Below, one piece after another: positions 27,139 through 34,572 of a stretch of DNA of 64,000 nucleotides. This stretch comes from Streptomyces sp. NBC_01591 (lineage in GTDB: Bacteria; Actinomycetota; Actinomycetes; Streptomycetales; Streptomycetaceae), in NCBI RefSeq assembly GCF_035918155.1, contig NZ_CP109328.1, forward strand, positions 434,001 through 498,000, written 5' to 3'. Numbering within the stretch: position 1 is the stretch's first letter; each line of letters begins with the position of its first letter. The notes beneath the pieces were generated by a model. That model made no database searches and was not told the DNA's origin. It saw only the letters and a list, made by a program, of their open reading frames with translations. Position numbers and translations under genes: made by a program.

Positions 27139-28149
27139 TCAGCCGAGGACCGCGCCGTCGCCCGCCCGGTCCACCCGGCTGCGCCGGTGGTCCAGGTGCG
27201 CGTACACCCGGTGCAGCCAGCGGTCCGCACCGTCGTAGGACGGAGTGAACGACGTACGGCCGTGCACCGCGAGGCGATTGTCGACGACGGCGAGGTCACC
27301 GACGCGCAGCGACAGCGCCGACATCGTCTCCATGAACGCGTCCCGCAGCTCCGCCATGGCCTGCCGGGCCTCGTCGTCCAGCGGGTGCGTGGCGGAGAAG
27401 TCCACCAGCACATTGGGGTCCTCCGGGTCACCGTTCAGCACCGCGTGGGCGGGCGTCACGCTGTTCAGGACGCCGAAGGACGGCGGCGGCTCGGTCAGGA
27501 ACCGCGGCTCGGACAGCACCGCCCGCGTCTTCGGGGAGATTCGGGGAAGCGCCCGGCGGATGGACGACGTGCACAGCTTCGCGTCGCCCGTCGGGTCCTC
27601 CCGCACACACAGCAGACCGACGAAGTCGGGGCGATTGTCATGGAATGCGTTCTCGATGTGGAGTTCCAGCAGAACGGAACCCGCATTGCTCTGGGAGGCC
27701 TCACTCCCCGGCACGGGTACGACATTCTGCACGAGCGCGCCGGTCTTTTCGTTGCGGAATGCTATGACCTCTCCGAGGTGGAGCATCGCGGTGGTGATGA
27801 CGGAAGCGGCGACCGTGGGAACGCGCTCCACCGACCCCTTCACGGCCGGAGTCGGACGCAGCGGGTCGTCCGCCACCACCGGCAGGTTGCGCAGCAGCAG
27901 GACCCCGTCGGGGCCCGCGTCGTGCCGGAACGCGCGCAGCGCGGTGAGGAGTCTGCGCGGGAGCTGCACGGAGGCGTGACGCGCGGCGTCCAGCCAGCGG
28001 AGATCGTCGATCCTGCCGTCCGCGATCCCCTTCGTGGTCAGCTGCTCGGCGACGGCGACGAGTGCGTTCTGCTCGGCCTCGGTCAGTTCCACGACGGTGC
28101 CGGCCGCTGCTGTCGAAAGCGGTACGGAAAGCGTATGGGTCTCGTACAT
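27139..28149 (-). CDS. Fe(II)/2-oxoglutarate amino-acid hydroxylase, VioC/AsnO family
   Basis: A 336-residue clavaminate-synthase-like dioxygenase. Iron ligands: H164-x-E166 (HIENAF) and H296 (AVHGR); the 2-oxoglutarate-binding Arg is R310 (DGADRW), 14 residues after the distal His as in VioC. The segment DFVGLLCVRED is also typical of the family. Members beta-hydroxylate free Arg (VioC), Asn (AsnO) or related residues before NRPS loading. Given the Asn-like A-domain codes, Asn or a carbamoylated analogue is a plausible substrate (inference). Divergent from PPTase copy 2 across a 227-bp region. Confidence 0.9.
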   Translation of the reverse strand: MYETHTLSVPLSTAAAGTVVELTEAEQNALVAVAEQLTTKGIADGRIDDLRWLDAARHASVQLPRRLLTALRAFRHDAGPDGVLLLRNLPVVADDPLRPTPAVKGSVERVPTVAASVITTAMLHLGEVIAFRNEKTGALVQNVVPVPGSEASQSNAGSVLLELHIENAFHDNRPDFVGLLCVREDPTGDAKLCTSSIRRALPRISPKTRAVLSEPRFLTEPPPSFGVLNSVTPAHAVLNGDPEDPNVLVDFSATHPLDDEARQAMAELRDAFMETMSALSLRVGDLAVVDNRLAVHGRTSFTPSYDGADRWLHRVYAHLDHRRSRVDRAGDGAVLG

Positions 28150-28376
28150 ATGAATATTCCTCGGGTCGTTCGGAAATTACCGACCCAGTCTCCGAGGAAG
28201 TGCTATCGCGACCCTACGGGGAATTCACGCACAGGCATATATAGACGACCCGTAGCCGCCAGGCGGACGATCGCACCGTGGCATTTCTGTCCGCACGGTC
28301 AGCCGGGCGGAAGAACACAGGGGCCACGAGAAACCGAGAGAGGTCGACAAGGACCGTGAGGGAATGGAGGCAGTCC
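28150..28376. promoter_or_regulatory. Divergent promoter region, hydroxylase versus PPTase 2
   Basis: A 227-bp region, locally AT-richer than its surroundings, holding an extended TATA-like stretch (catatatag near 28237-28245) and an inverted pair ctacgg (28215-28220) / ccgtag (about 28250-28255). It should contain promoters for both genes. No clear SARP heptamer array was recognised. Confidence 0.45.
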
Positions 28377-29207
28377 ATGGCGTTCGTACCCGGAACACCG
28401 AAGAGCACCGGGACCCGGCAGCCGTCCCGGGCAGCGCCCGGGGTGCCGGAACTCGCCGGTGAGGCCCATGTCTGGTGGTGGCAGCCGCCGCAGCGGGTCG
28501 TCCCCGAGGACCTCGCCCTGCTCGGCACCGACGAGTTCCGCCGTGCGCTCAGCCTGCTGGCCGAGCGGGACGTGGCCGCCTTCGTGCACACGAGGGCCGG
28601 GGCGCGCCGCGCCCTGTCCGAACTACTGCTCGTGGCACCGGAGTCCATCGAACTGGGCAGGCGCCAGTGCCCCGGCTGCGGGGACTTCGGGCACGGTCCT
28701 CCGGTGATCGAGCACCCCGAGGTGCCGTGGGCGATCAGCCTGTCCCGCACCGCCGGGTGCGGTGTCCTCGCGATCGGTGACGGGCCCGCCATCGGCGTCG
28801 ACGTCGAGGTGGTGCGTCCCATGCGCCAGGCCTCGCTGTACGACTCGGTGCTGACCGACAACGAACGCGCCCATCTGGTGTCGCTGCCGCCCGGACCGAC
28901 GCGTGACGCGGGGTTCCACCGCGTCTGGACGCGCAAGGAGGCCGTCGTGAAGGCGGCCGGACTGGGGCTGGTGGGCACCGCGCTGAACCGGTTGGAGACC
29001 TGGCCGGCCCGACACGGACCGGTCCGCGTCCTGCACACGCACTCCGGCCGCACCACCGTCTGGTCGGTGCAGGACCTGCGGCTCAGCGACCGGGTCGCCG
29101 CCGCCATCGCCCGCCCGCCCGGCGGTTCCGTCCTCGGGCCCGTTCACATCCACTCCGCACCCGGCCCGATCGAGGAGGCCGATGTGCCCCACACCGAAGG
29201 AAGTTGA
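28377..29207 (+). CDS. Sfp-type 4'-phosphopantetheinyl transferase, copy 2
   Basis: A 276-residue paralogue of the PPTase at 21.9 kb. Shared motifs: QCPGCGDFGHGPP, SLSRTAGCGVL, IGVDVEVVRP and WTRKEAVVKAAG, and both end with LGPVHIHS/A. GGAGG lies 6 nt before the chosen ATG. The coding region is about as divergent as an older duplication, with a different N-terminus. Two PPTases in one locus may serve different carrier domains. The stop overlaps or adjoins the start of the small downstream gene. Confidence 0.92.
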   Translation: MAFVPGTPKSTGTRQPSRAAPGVPELAGEAHVWWWQPPQRVVPEDLALLGTDEFRRALSLLAERDVAAFVHTRAGARRALSELLLVAPESIELGRRQCPGCGDFGHGPPVIEHPEVPWAISLSRTAGCGVLAIGDGPAIGVDVEVVRPMRQASLYDSVLTDNERAHLVSLPPGPTRDAGFHRVWTRKEAVVKAAGLGLVGTALNRLETWPARHGPVRVLHTHSGRTTVWSVQDLRLSDRVAAAIARPPGGSVLGPVHIHSAPGPIEEADVPHTEGS

Positions 29208-29212
29208 CCGTC

Positions 29213-29788
29213 ATGACGATGCATCCCCTGGAGACGGCCCCGGCCCCCGGGACCGGCCGTGCCGACGAACCCACCAGTCGCGACCGGTGCGCCGACGCCC
29301 TCGTGGAACTCGCCGACGGCCTCGGGGAACTCGACGACACCGAACTGACCGGATACTTCGCCGAGCTCGCCGCCGCCGTCGAGCAGGCCGACCCGGGGCC
29401 CGCCGCACGCGGTGGCTGGGAGGAGCGCGAGCGGGTCCGGGTCTCCGTCTGGGTCCGCACCGCCTACGAGCACCCCTTGTCCGCTGCCGTGTTCGGCCGT
29501 CCCGGCGGCAGGGCCGACCACGAGGTGCGGGCCGCCCAGGCCGCCGAGCTCGGTTTCCGCATCGACGTCGGCAGGGGCCGCGCCATTCCGGCCAAACCCT
29601 CCGCCGAGGTCCGGGCCGCCGCCGCGGTCGCCGCGATGTGGGCGGTCACCGCGGCCGCCTTCGGCCCCGCCGCCCGCCCGCCCCGTGAACGCGTCGTCGC
29701 CGACGCGTGGACCGTGGTTCGCGAGACCATCGCTCCCGCGCTCGTCCCCGAGATCCCGACCTACACCTGGAGCCGCGGGACGTGGTGA
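29213..29788 (+). CDS. Unknown 191-residue protein
   Basis: Starts at ATG 29213, about 9 nt after a GAAGGAAG, and 5 nt past the PPTase stop, so probably co-translated. The protein is acidic at first (LVELADGLGELDDTELTGYF), then has RVSVWVRTAYEHPLSAAVFG and an Ala-rich helix. No membrane segment, Cys pair or catalytic motif. I do not recognise it. It converges on the SARP gene, and a hairpin covers the junction. Confidence 0.75.
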   Translation: MTMHPLETAPAPGTGRADEPTSRDRCADALVELADGLGELDDTELTGYFAELAAAVEQADPGPAARGGWEERERVRVSVWVRTAYEHPLSAAVFGRPGGRADHEVRAAQAAELGFRIDVGRGRAIPAKPSAEVRAAAAVAAMWAVTAAAFGPAARPPRERVVADAWTVVRETIAPALVPEIPTYTWSRGTW

Positions 29789-29849
29789 CGCCACGGACGA
29801 CGTGGTTTCCAAGGACGGCAACGACGCAGACGCAGACGGCTTCCCCCCG

Positions 29850-29877
29850 GCCACCGCGGTCACCCGACCGCGGTGGC
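29850..29877. terminator. Convergent-gene hairpin at end of SARP 1
   Basis: An 11-bp perfect inverted repeat (29850-29860 with 29867-29877), 6-nt loop. It overlaps the SARP stop codon and lies about 60 nt past the unknown gene, so it can end transcripts in both directions. Confidence 0.65.
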
Positions 29878-31671
29878 GCCGTCGTGCGCGGCCGGCTCCG
29901 CCGGGTCCAGCGACGCCGCGTACAGGAGGACCAGTTCATGGCACCGGTACAGCGGCAGCCCCTTCGGGTCGAGCCCCGAGAGGTCGAGCAGCGCGGTGTC
30001 CACCAGCGATTCCAGCAGCCGCTCGGCCTCGTCCTCCGACACCGCGAGGCGCATCGAGGCGTCCCGGGCCGAGAACGGCTCCGTCCCGGCACCGGACAGC
30101 GCGGTGAGCGCGAGCGGGCCCTCGGCGGCCACGCGCCGCAGCGACGGCAGCAGGGCCCGGCGCACATCCAGGTCACCGAAGGACAGCTCGGCGAGCCGGT
30201 CCGCCGGGTCCGCGAGCCGGTCGGCCAACCGGCCGGCCGACCACAGCGGCCGTGCCGCGAGGCGGGCCCCCACCACAGCGAGCGCCAACGGCAGCCCTCC
30301 GCAGTACGCGACCAGGTCGTCGGCGGCATCCGGGTCGTCCGTCAGCCGCTCCTCGCCGGCCGCCGTCGCCAGCATCTCCAGGGACTCGTCGTCGTCCAGC
30401 GGCGCGAGGGCCACGGTGTCCGCCCCGGCCACCCGGGCCAGCCGGGCCCGGCTGGTGATCAGTACGGCGGCCTGCGGGCTCGCGGGCAGCAGCGGCGCCA
30501 CCTGGAGATCACCGGCCGCGTCGTCGAGGACGACGAGGAGCCGCTTGCCGGAGGTCCGTGCACGGTAGAGGCGGACCAGTTCGTCGCGGTCGGTGGCCCG
30601 CGGGGAGTCCCCGTCGAGACCGGGCTCTCCGAGTGCGCGCAGCAGCCGTACCAGCACCTCACTGGCGTCCTTGGGCGCACCGTCGGGGTGGCACAGCTCG
30701 ACGAAGAGCTGACCGTCGGGGAAATGACCGGAGCTCTCCTCGGCGGCCCGCACGGCGAGCGCCGTCTTGCCCACCCCCGCCATCCCGGTCACCAGCAGGC
30801 GCCGGGGCCGATTCGTACTGGTCGCCAACCGCGTGGTCAGCAGGGACAGTTCGGCGGACCGTCCGACGAACTCGGCCTCCACGGCCGGAAGCATGGTGGG
30901 AACATCGGACCGCCCCCGCGCGGCCCCTGCTTCCTGCAACCCCAACTCCCCGCCCAGCACGGCCTGGTACGTCGCCCCGAGCGCCTCACCCGGGTCCACG
31001 CCCAGCTGGTCGACCAGCACCTTGCGTCCCTCGTAGTACGTCTGGAGAGCGTCGGCCTGCCGGCCGCACCGGTACAGCGCGGTCATCAGCTGGGCACGCA
31101 GCCGCTCCCGTACGGGATGCTCGGCGACAAGACCGGTCAGTTCGGCCGTCACCTGCTCGTGCATGCCCAGCGCGAGATCCGCCTCGATGCGGTTCTCCAG
31201 CGCGAACATCCGCGCCTCCTCCAGCTGCGGCAGCTCGGCCTCCAGCAGGAACTCGGTCGCGTTCGACAGGGCCGGGCCGCGCCACCAGCCGAGCGCCTCG
31301 GTCAGCAGGGCCTGCGCGTCGGCGTAGCGCCGCTCCCGCAGGGCCTCGCGGCCGAGCCGGTCGAGCCGTTCGAACTCGACGACGTCGATGCGGGCTCCGG
31401 GAGCCCGCAGGACGTACCCGGGCTGGCGCCGCACGATCTCGACCTCGCCGCCGAGGAGCTTGCGAAGTCGCGACATGTACGTGTAAATCTGCGCGCTCGC
31501 GGTGACCGGCGGGTCCCAGCCCCACAGCAGCGCGCCGAGCCGGGAGTCGGAGACCACTCGCCCCTGTGCGAGCAGCATCGCGGCGAGGACCGTGTGCACC
31601 TTGGAACCGGACAACGCGATCCAGTCCCCGTCACGCCGGGCCTCCACCGGCCCGAGAATCCGGAAGTCCAT
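29860..31671 (-). CDS. AfsR/SARP-type transcriptional activator 1
   Basis: A 603-residue Streptomyces antibiotic regulatory protein. Order: OmpR-like winged helix (about 1-95, MDFRILGPVE), bacterial transcriptional activation domain (about 97-245, WWRGPALSN), NB-ARC-type NTPase with Walker A GMAGVGKT (296-303), LVVLDDA and GLPLAL. It lacks the long C-terminal TPR array of full AfsR. SARPs bind direct repeats upstream of biosynthetic operons and recruit RNA polymerase. Its gene lies right after the peptide cassette on the same strand but behind a terminator, so it has its own promoter in 31672-31840. Confidence 0.93.
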   Translation of the reverse strand: MDFRILGPVEARRDGDWIALSGSKVHTVLAAMLLAQGRVVSDSRLGALLWGWDPPVTASAQIYTYMSRLRKLLGGEVEIVRRQPGYVLRAPGARIDVVEFERLDRLGREALRERRYADAQALLTEALGWWRGPALSNATEFLLEAELPQLEEARMFALENRIEADLALGMHEQVTAELTGLVAEHPVRERLRAQLMTALYRCGRQADALQTYYEGRKVLVDQLGVDPGEALGATYQAVLGGELGLQEAGAARGRSDVPTMLPAVEAEFVGRSAELSLLTTRLATSTNRPRRLLVTGMAGVGKTALAVRAAEESSGHFPDGQLFVELCHPDGAPKDASEVLVRLLRALGEPGLDGDSPRATDRDELVRLYRARTSGKRLLVVLDDAAGDLQVAPLLPASPQAAVLITSRARLARVAGADTVALAPLDDDESLEMLATAAGEERLTDDPDAADDLVAYCGGLPLALAVVGARLAARPLWSAGRLADRLADPADRLAELSFGDLDVRRALLPSLRRVAAEGPLALTALSGAGTEPFSARDASMRLAVSEDEAERLLESLVDTALLDLSGLDPKGLPLYRCHELVLLYAASLDPAEPAAHDGATAVG

Positions 31672-31840
31672 GCGGCAAACCCCTTTCAGGTATGAGCCTC
31701 CTGCATGAACTCCGAAGTTAGGCGGGGCCCTTATCCATGGGTTATCGCCGACGGGCGGGCGCCGATACCGGCCAGGAGACGGGCGATGTCCACGGAGCCG
31801 GATCGTCGTGGGCGGCAGGAAGATGACCCCTGGAAACCGC

Positions 31841-31880
31841 CGAGGGAGGGGAAGGACCCTTGAGTCCTTCCCCTCCCTCG
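31841..31880 (-). terminator. Terminator of E1-protease-peptide operon, 17-bp stem
   Basis: Arms 31841-31857 and 31864-31880 are perfectly complementary with a 6-nt loop. It is 65 nt downstream of the peptide stop on the minus strand and separates the cassette from SARP 1. Confidence 0.88.
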
Positions 31881-31945
31881 CGGACTTCCGTTCCTGACCC
31901 GGCGGATCAGGAACGCGCGGCGGCTGCCGGACCGCCGCGGGCCGT

Positions 31946-32002
31946 TCAGACCTGGAGCCCCGTGGCCTTCACGTCCTCGACCTTGCGGACCTTGATCTCC
32001 AT
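31946..32002 (-). CDS. Putative 18-residue RiPP precursor peptide
   Basis: A short frame encodes MEIKVRKVEDVKATGLQV and a TGA stop. An AGGAGGTG sequence, near-perfect Shine-Dalgarno, lies 6 nt before the ATG; few 18-codon frames have that by chance. An in-frame ATG 30 nt upstream (32032) would add 10 residues but lacks a ribosome binding site. It is the third gene of the minus-strand operon after the MccB-like E1 and the RRE-M50 protease, 78 nt downstream of the latter, followed by a strong hairpin. MccB enzymes act on very short ribosomal peptides, so a substrate role is likely (inference). It has no Cys, Ser or aromatic residue, one Thr, and a Gly-Leu-Gln-Val end. No known precursor family was recognised. 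Confidence 0.7.
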   Translation of the reverse strand: MEIKVRKVEDVKATGLQV

Positions 32003-32080
32003 GCGATTCACCTCCTCGTAGCCGAACCTCATCCCCCGCGCCGGCGGTGCACCGGGCAGGGGCGGACTGTGACCCGCGGA

Positions 32081-33310
32081 TCAGGCTCTCGCCGTGAGCC
32101 GCCGTGCGTACTCACGGGCCGAGAGAGCCGCGGGCAGAATGAAGGGGGTCAGATACACGGCGGTGCACAGCAGCGCCCACCAGAACCGGCCGTCGGCCGG
32201 ACCGTCACCGAGGCGGTCGGCGGCCCAGCCCAGCACCTCCCATGCGAAGGGCGCCAGGAAGACGCCTGCCCAGGCCAGTGTCACGACGGCCCCGAGGAAC
32301 CGCACCCAACGGAACCAGCGCCCGGCCCGCACATCGGCCGGATGCGCGTCGGCCAGCTCGGCGGTCCCGGCGGCGTCCAGCCGATGGACGGCGCGCCGGA
32401 GCATCAGGGTCGAGACCCGCCACAGATTGCGGCAGCCCAGCGCGTTGACCAGCACCGCGTAGAGGTCGGTGCGCAGGAAGACCATGCACTGCCAGAGCAT
32501 CGCGGTGAGCTTCACGTAGATCCACGTGGCGAGGACCGCGTCGAGCAGGCCCGGCGCCGACCACACGCCGGTGTCGATCAGCAACCGCACCGCCAGCGGC
32601 ACGGCGAGCAGCACCGCGTCGAGGGCGAGGCCGGCCAGCAGCGGTCCGTAGCGCTTGCGTTTCGGCACGGTCCACAGCTGGGTCAAATCGGTCTCGAAGA
32701 CCAGCAGGAACACCATGCGCCGGTCCACGCCGAACCTGGCCCGCAGCCCGAGGGACCGGGCCGCGGCCCAGTGCCCCAACTCGTGGATCGCCGTGGCGAC
32801 CGTGGCGAGCGGGACGAGGATCAGGCTGCCCAGACCGATGTCGTCCACGACGAACGCATCGGTGGACGGGTCCGGGAAGAGGCCCGGCCTGAACACGAAC
32901 GCGGCAAGCGCGAACACCGCGCACGCGGCGTAGCAGCTCCAGGCCACCCGTCCGAAGAAGGGCTGCACGGTTTCCTGGCGGACGCTGCTGAGCCACCGCT
33001 TGCCCTGGATGGGTGCCGAGCGGACCGGTTCGCTCTGCTGCCCCTCGTCGAGGAAGCCGAGCCCGCGCAGGGTGTCGACGAAGGACGGCACATCGACGGG
33101 CTGGCCGGCGAACTCCTCGGCCACGGCCGCGGCTTCGGCGGTCGTCGCGCCGCGCCGCAGTGCCTCGATGACCACGCCGCCGACTTTCGGGATGGTGACG
33201 AACAGCCCGGTCTCGGGGTCGCCCACCAGGACTTCGTCCTCGCCCTCGGGCACCATGCTCAGCGGCCTCAGCCGCACGGTCGCCCGTTCGGGCCCGGTGA
33301 CCTCGGTCAT
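32081..33310 (-). CDS. M50-type membrane metalloprotease with N-terminal PqqD/RRE-like domain
   Basis: A 409-residue protein. Residues about 25-90 resemble a PqqD-like RiPP recognition element (LVGDPETGLFVTIP, then a helical part ending GLGFLDE). The rest has about eight membrane segments, with the zinc-protease motif HELGH (176-180) inside the membrane as in site-2-type proteases. This family is recurrent in ribosomal-peptide clusters as a maturation or export protease. The ATG overlaps the E1 stop (ATGA), so the two are made together. Probable job: bind the 18-mer or its product, process it and pass it through the membrane (inference). Confidence 0.88.
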   Translation of the reverse strand: MTEVTGPERATVRLRPLSMVPEGEDEVLVGDPETGLFVTIPKVGGVVIEALRRGATTAEAAAVAEEFAGQPVDVPSFVDTLRGLGFLDEGQQSEPVRSAPIQGKRWLSSVRQETVQPFFGRVAWSCYAACAVFALAAFVFRPGLFPDPSTDAFVVDDIGLGSLILVPLATVATAIHELGHWAAARSLGLRARFGVDRRMVFLLVFETDLTQLWTVPKRKRYGPLLAGLALDAVLLAVPLAVRLLIDTGVWSAPGLLDAVLATWIYVKLTAMLWQCMVFLRTDLYAVLVNALGCRNLWRVSTLMLRRAVHRLDAAGTAELADAHPADVRAGRWFRWVRFLGAVVTLAWAGVFLAPFAWEVLGWAADRLGDGPADGRFWWALLCTAVYLTPFILPAALSAREYARRLTARA

Positions 33311-34404
33311 GCCGCGGCCGCCCGCACCGGAGCCAGCGCGCACACCGGGCAGTCGGGGACATCGGGGAACGGCACCCGGCTGCCCGCGAGACCGTTGCGC
33401 AGGTCGAGGCGGATACGGGCACCGGCGGCCAGCGGCTCCTGGAACCCGGTCAGGTAGCGCAGGCTCTCCAGCGCGATCAGCGAGCCGACCTGCATGGCCA
33501 CCGGGCCGATGAGCGGGTTGGTCGTCCGCATGCCGTACACGATGTCCTCCGCGGCCGCGGAGGCGGTGCCCTCCGCCGGCCGCTGCGAGAACTCGCACGC
33601 GAGGCAGGGGCTCACACCGGGGTTCACCGAGATGTACGAGAGCAGTGTGCGGGTCGCGCCACCGGCGACCATCGGCACGCCGGCCCGGACGGCGGCCTCG
33701 TTCACCCACAGACCGGCGTCGGGATGGCCGTCCAGGCCGCCCGCTATCAGATCGATGCCATCGGTGACGTCGGCGAGGTCCTCGGGACCGGCCACCCAGC
33801 GGTCGACGGTGTGCACCTCGATGTCCGGGTCGTACGCCCGCACCCAGGCCTTGGCGCGCTCCACCTTCGAACGGCCGATGTCCTCGTGCCGGTAGAGGAA
33901 CTGCCGGGCGAAGTTGCGGGACTCGACACGGTCGTGGTCCAGCAGCGTCAGCTCGCCGACGCCGAGACCCGCCAGACACTGCACCAGCGAGGAACCGCCG
34001 CCGCCCACTCCGAGCACGAGGACATGCGCGTCGCGCACCCGCTGCAGGAAATCGGTGCGGTGCCGGTCGAGGTCGGCGAAGGTGCCGAAGAACGCGAGGT
34101 TGGAGAAGTGCCGCTCGTCCACCGCCGGATCGTCGGTGGACCGGCCCTCGGCGCGCTCGATCAGGCCCAGGCCGGTCAGTCCCTCGATGCCCTTGCCGAG
34201 ATCCTCCTCGGTCACGTCGACGTCCTGGGCGGCGAGCTCGGCACGCAGTTCGGAGATGCTCCGCGGTCCCTTCCGGAGCACGGAGAGGAGCGCCCCGATC
34301 TTTCCCTCGGGGTCCTCCAGAGTGATCGACTCACGGGGATCGAAGACGATGACCAGGTCCTCTCCCACCGCTCGCCAGGAACACTCCTTGAGCGCGACAC
34401 GCAT
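33307..34404 (-). CDS. MccB-like ThiF/E1 peptide-adenylating enzyme
   Basis: A 365-residue E1-superfamily protein laid out like MccB of microcin C: an N-terminal winged-helix/RRE-like part (1-85), a short peptide-clamp-like linker (RHFSNLAFFG, 98-107), then the adenylation core with glycine loop GVGGGG (132-137), DHD at 156-158, R163 and R167, K180 and D225. Two CxxC pairs (C267/C270 and C352/C355) form the structural zinc site. The GLDGHPDAGLWVN region matches the MccB position of the catalytic Asp. The family activates a peptide C-terminal carboxylate as an adenylate. Unlike MccA, the neighbouring 18-mer ends in Val, not Asn. Start ATG 34404 has only a weak binding site. Confidence 0.87.
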   Translation of the reverse strand: MRVALKECSWRAVGEDLVIVFDPRESITLEDPEGKIGALLSVLRKGPRSISELRAELAAQDVDVTEEDLGKGIEGLTGLGLIERAEGRSTDDPAVDERHFSNLAFFGTFADLDRHRTDFLQRVRDAHVLVLGVGGGGSSLVQCLAGLGVGELTLLDHDRVESRNFARQFLYRHEDIGRSKVERAKAWVRAYDPDIEVHTVDRWVAGPEDLADVTDGIDLIAGGLDGHPDAGLWVNEAAVRAGVPMVAGGATRTLLSYISVNPGVSPCLACEFSQRPAEGTASAAAEDIVYGMRTTNPLIGPVAMQVGSLIALESLRYLTGFQEPLAAGARIRLDLRNGLAGSRVPFPDVPDCPVCALAPVRAAAA

Positions 34405-34530
34405 CGACCCACTCGCTTTCGGCCAGCAACACCGGACGTCCGGGATGTGGCCGCAACCCTGCGGGACGGGGCTGAACTTTCGCTTTGACGACGCTTTTGC
34501 TCGTGGCGCGGCACCGTCCGCGTGCTTCGC

Positions 34531-34572
34531 CTGCCCGACGGGCACTGCCCGACGCGCACTGCCCGACGGGCT
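34531..34572. repeat. 14-bp tandem repeat, three copies, upstream of E1 operon
   Basis: Three copies of ctgcccgacgSgcW (starts 34531, 34545, 34559) run right up to the SARP 2 stop codon and lie about 130 nt upstream of the E1 start. Copies include the small palindrome tgcccgAcgggca. Could bind a regulator of the E1 operon or act as an end structure for SARP 2. The 14-bp period differs from the 11- or 22-bp spacing usual for SARP sites. Confidence 0.6.

Noticed and set aside
31946..32032. Longer 28-residue version of the precursor peptide
   Set aside because: The upstream in-frame ATG has no ribosome binding site, while the internal ATG has AGGAGGTG at good spacing; kept only as an alternative.
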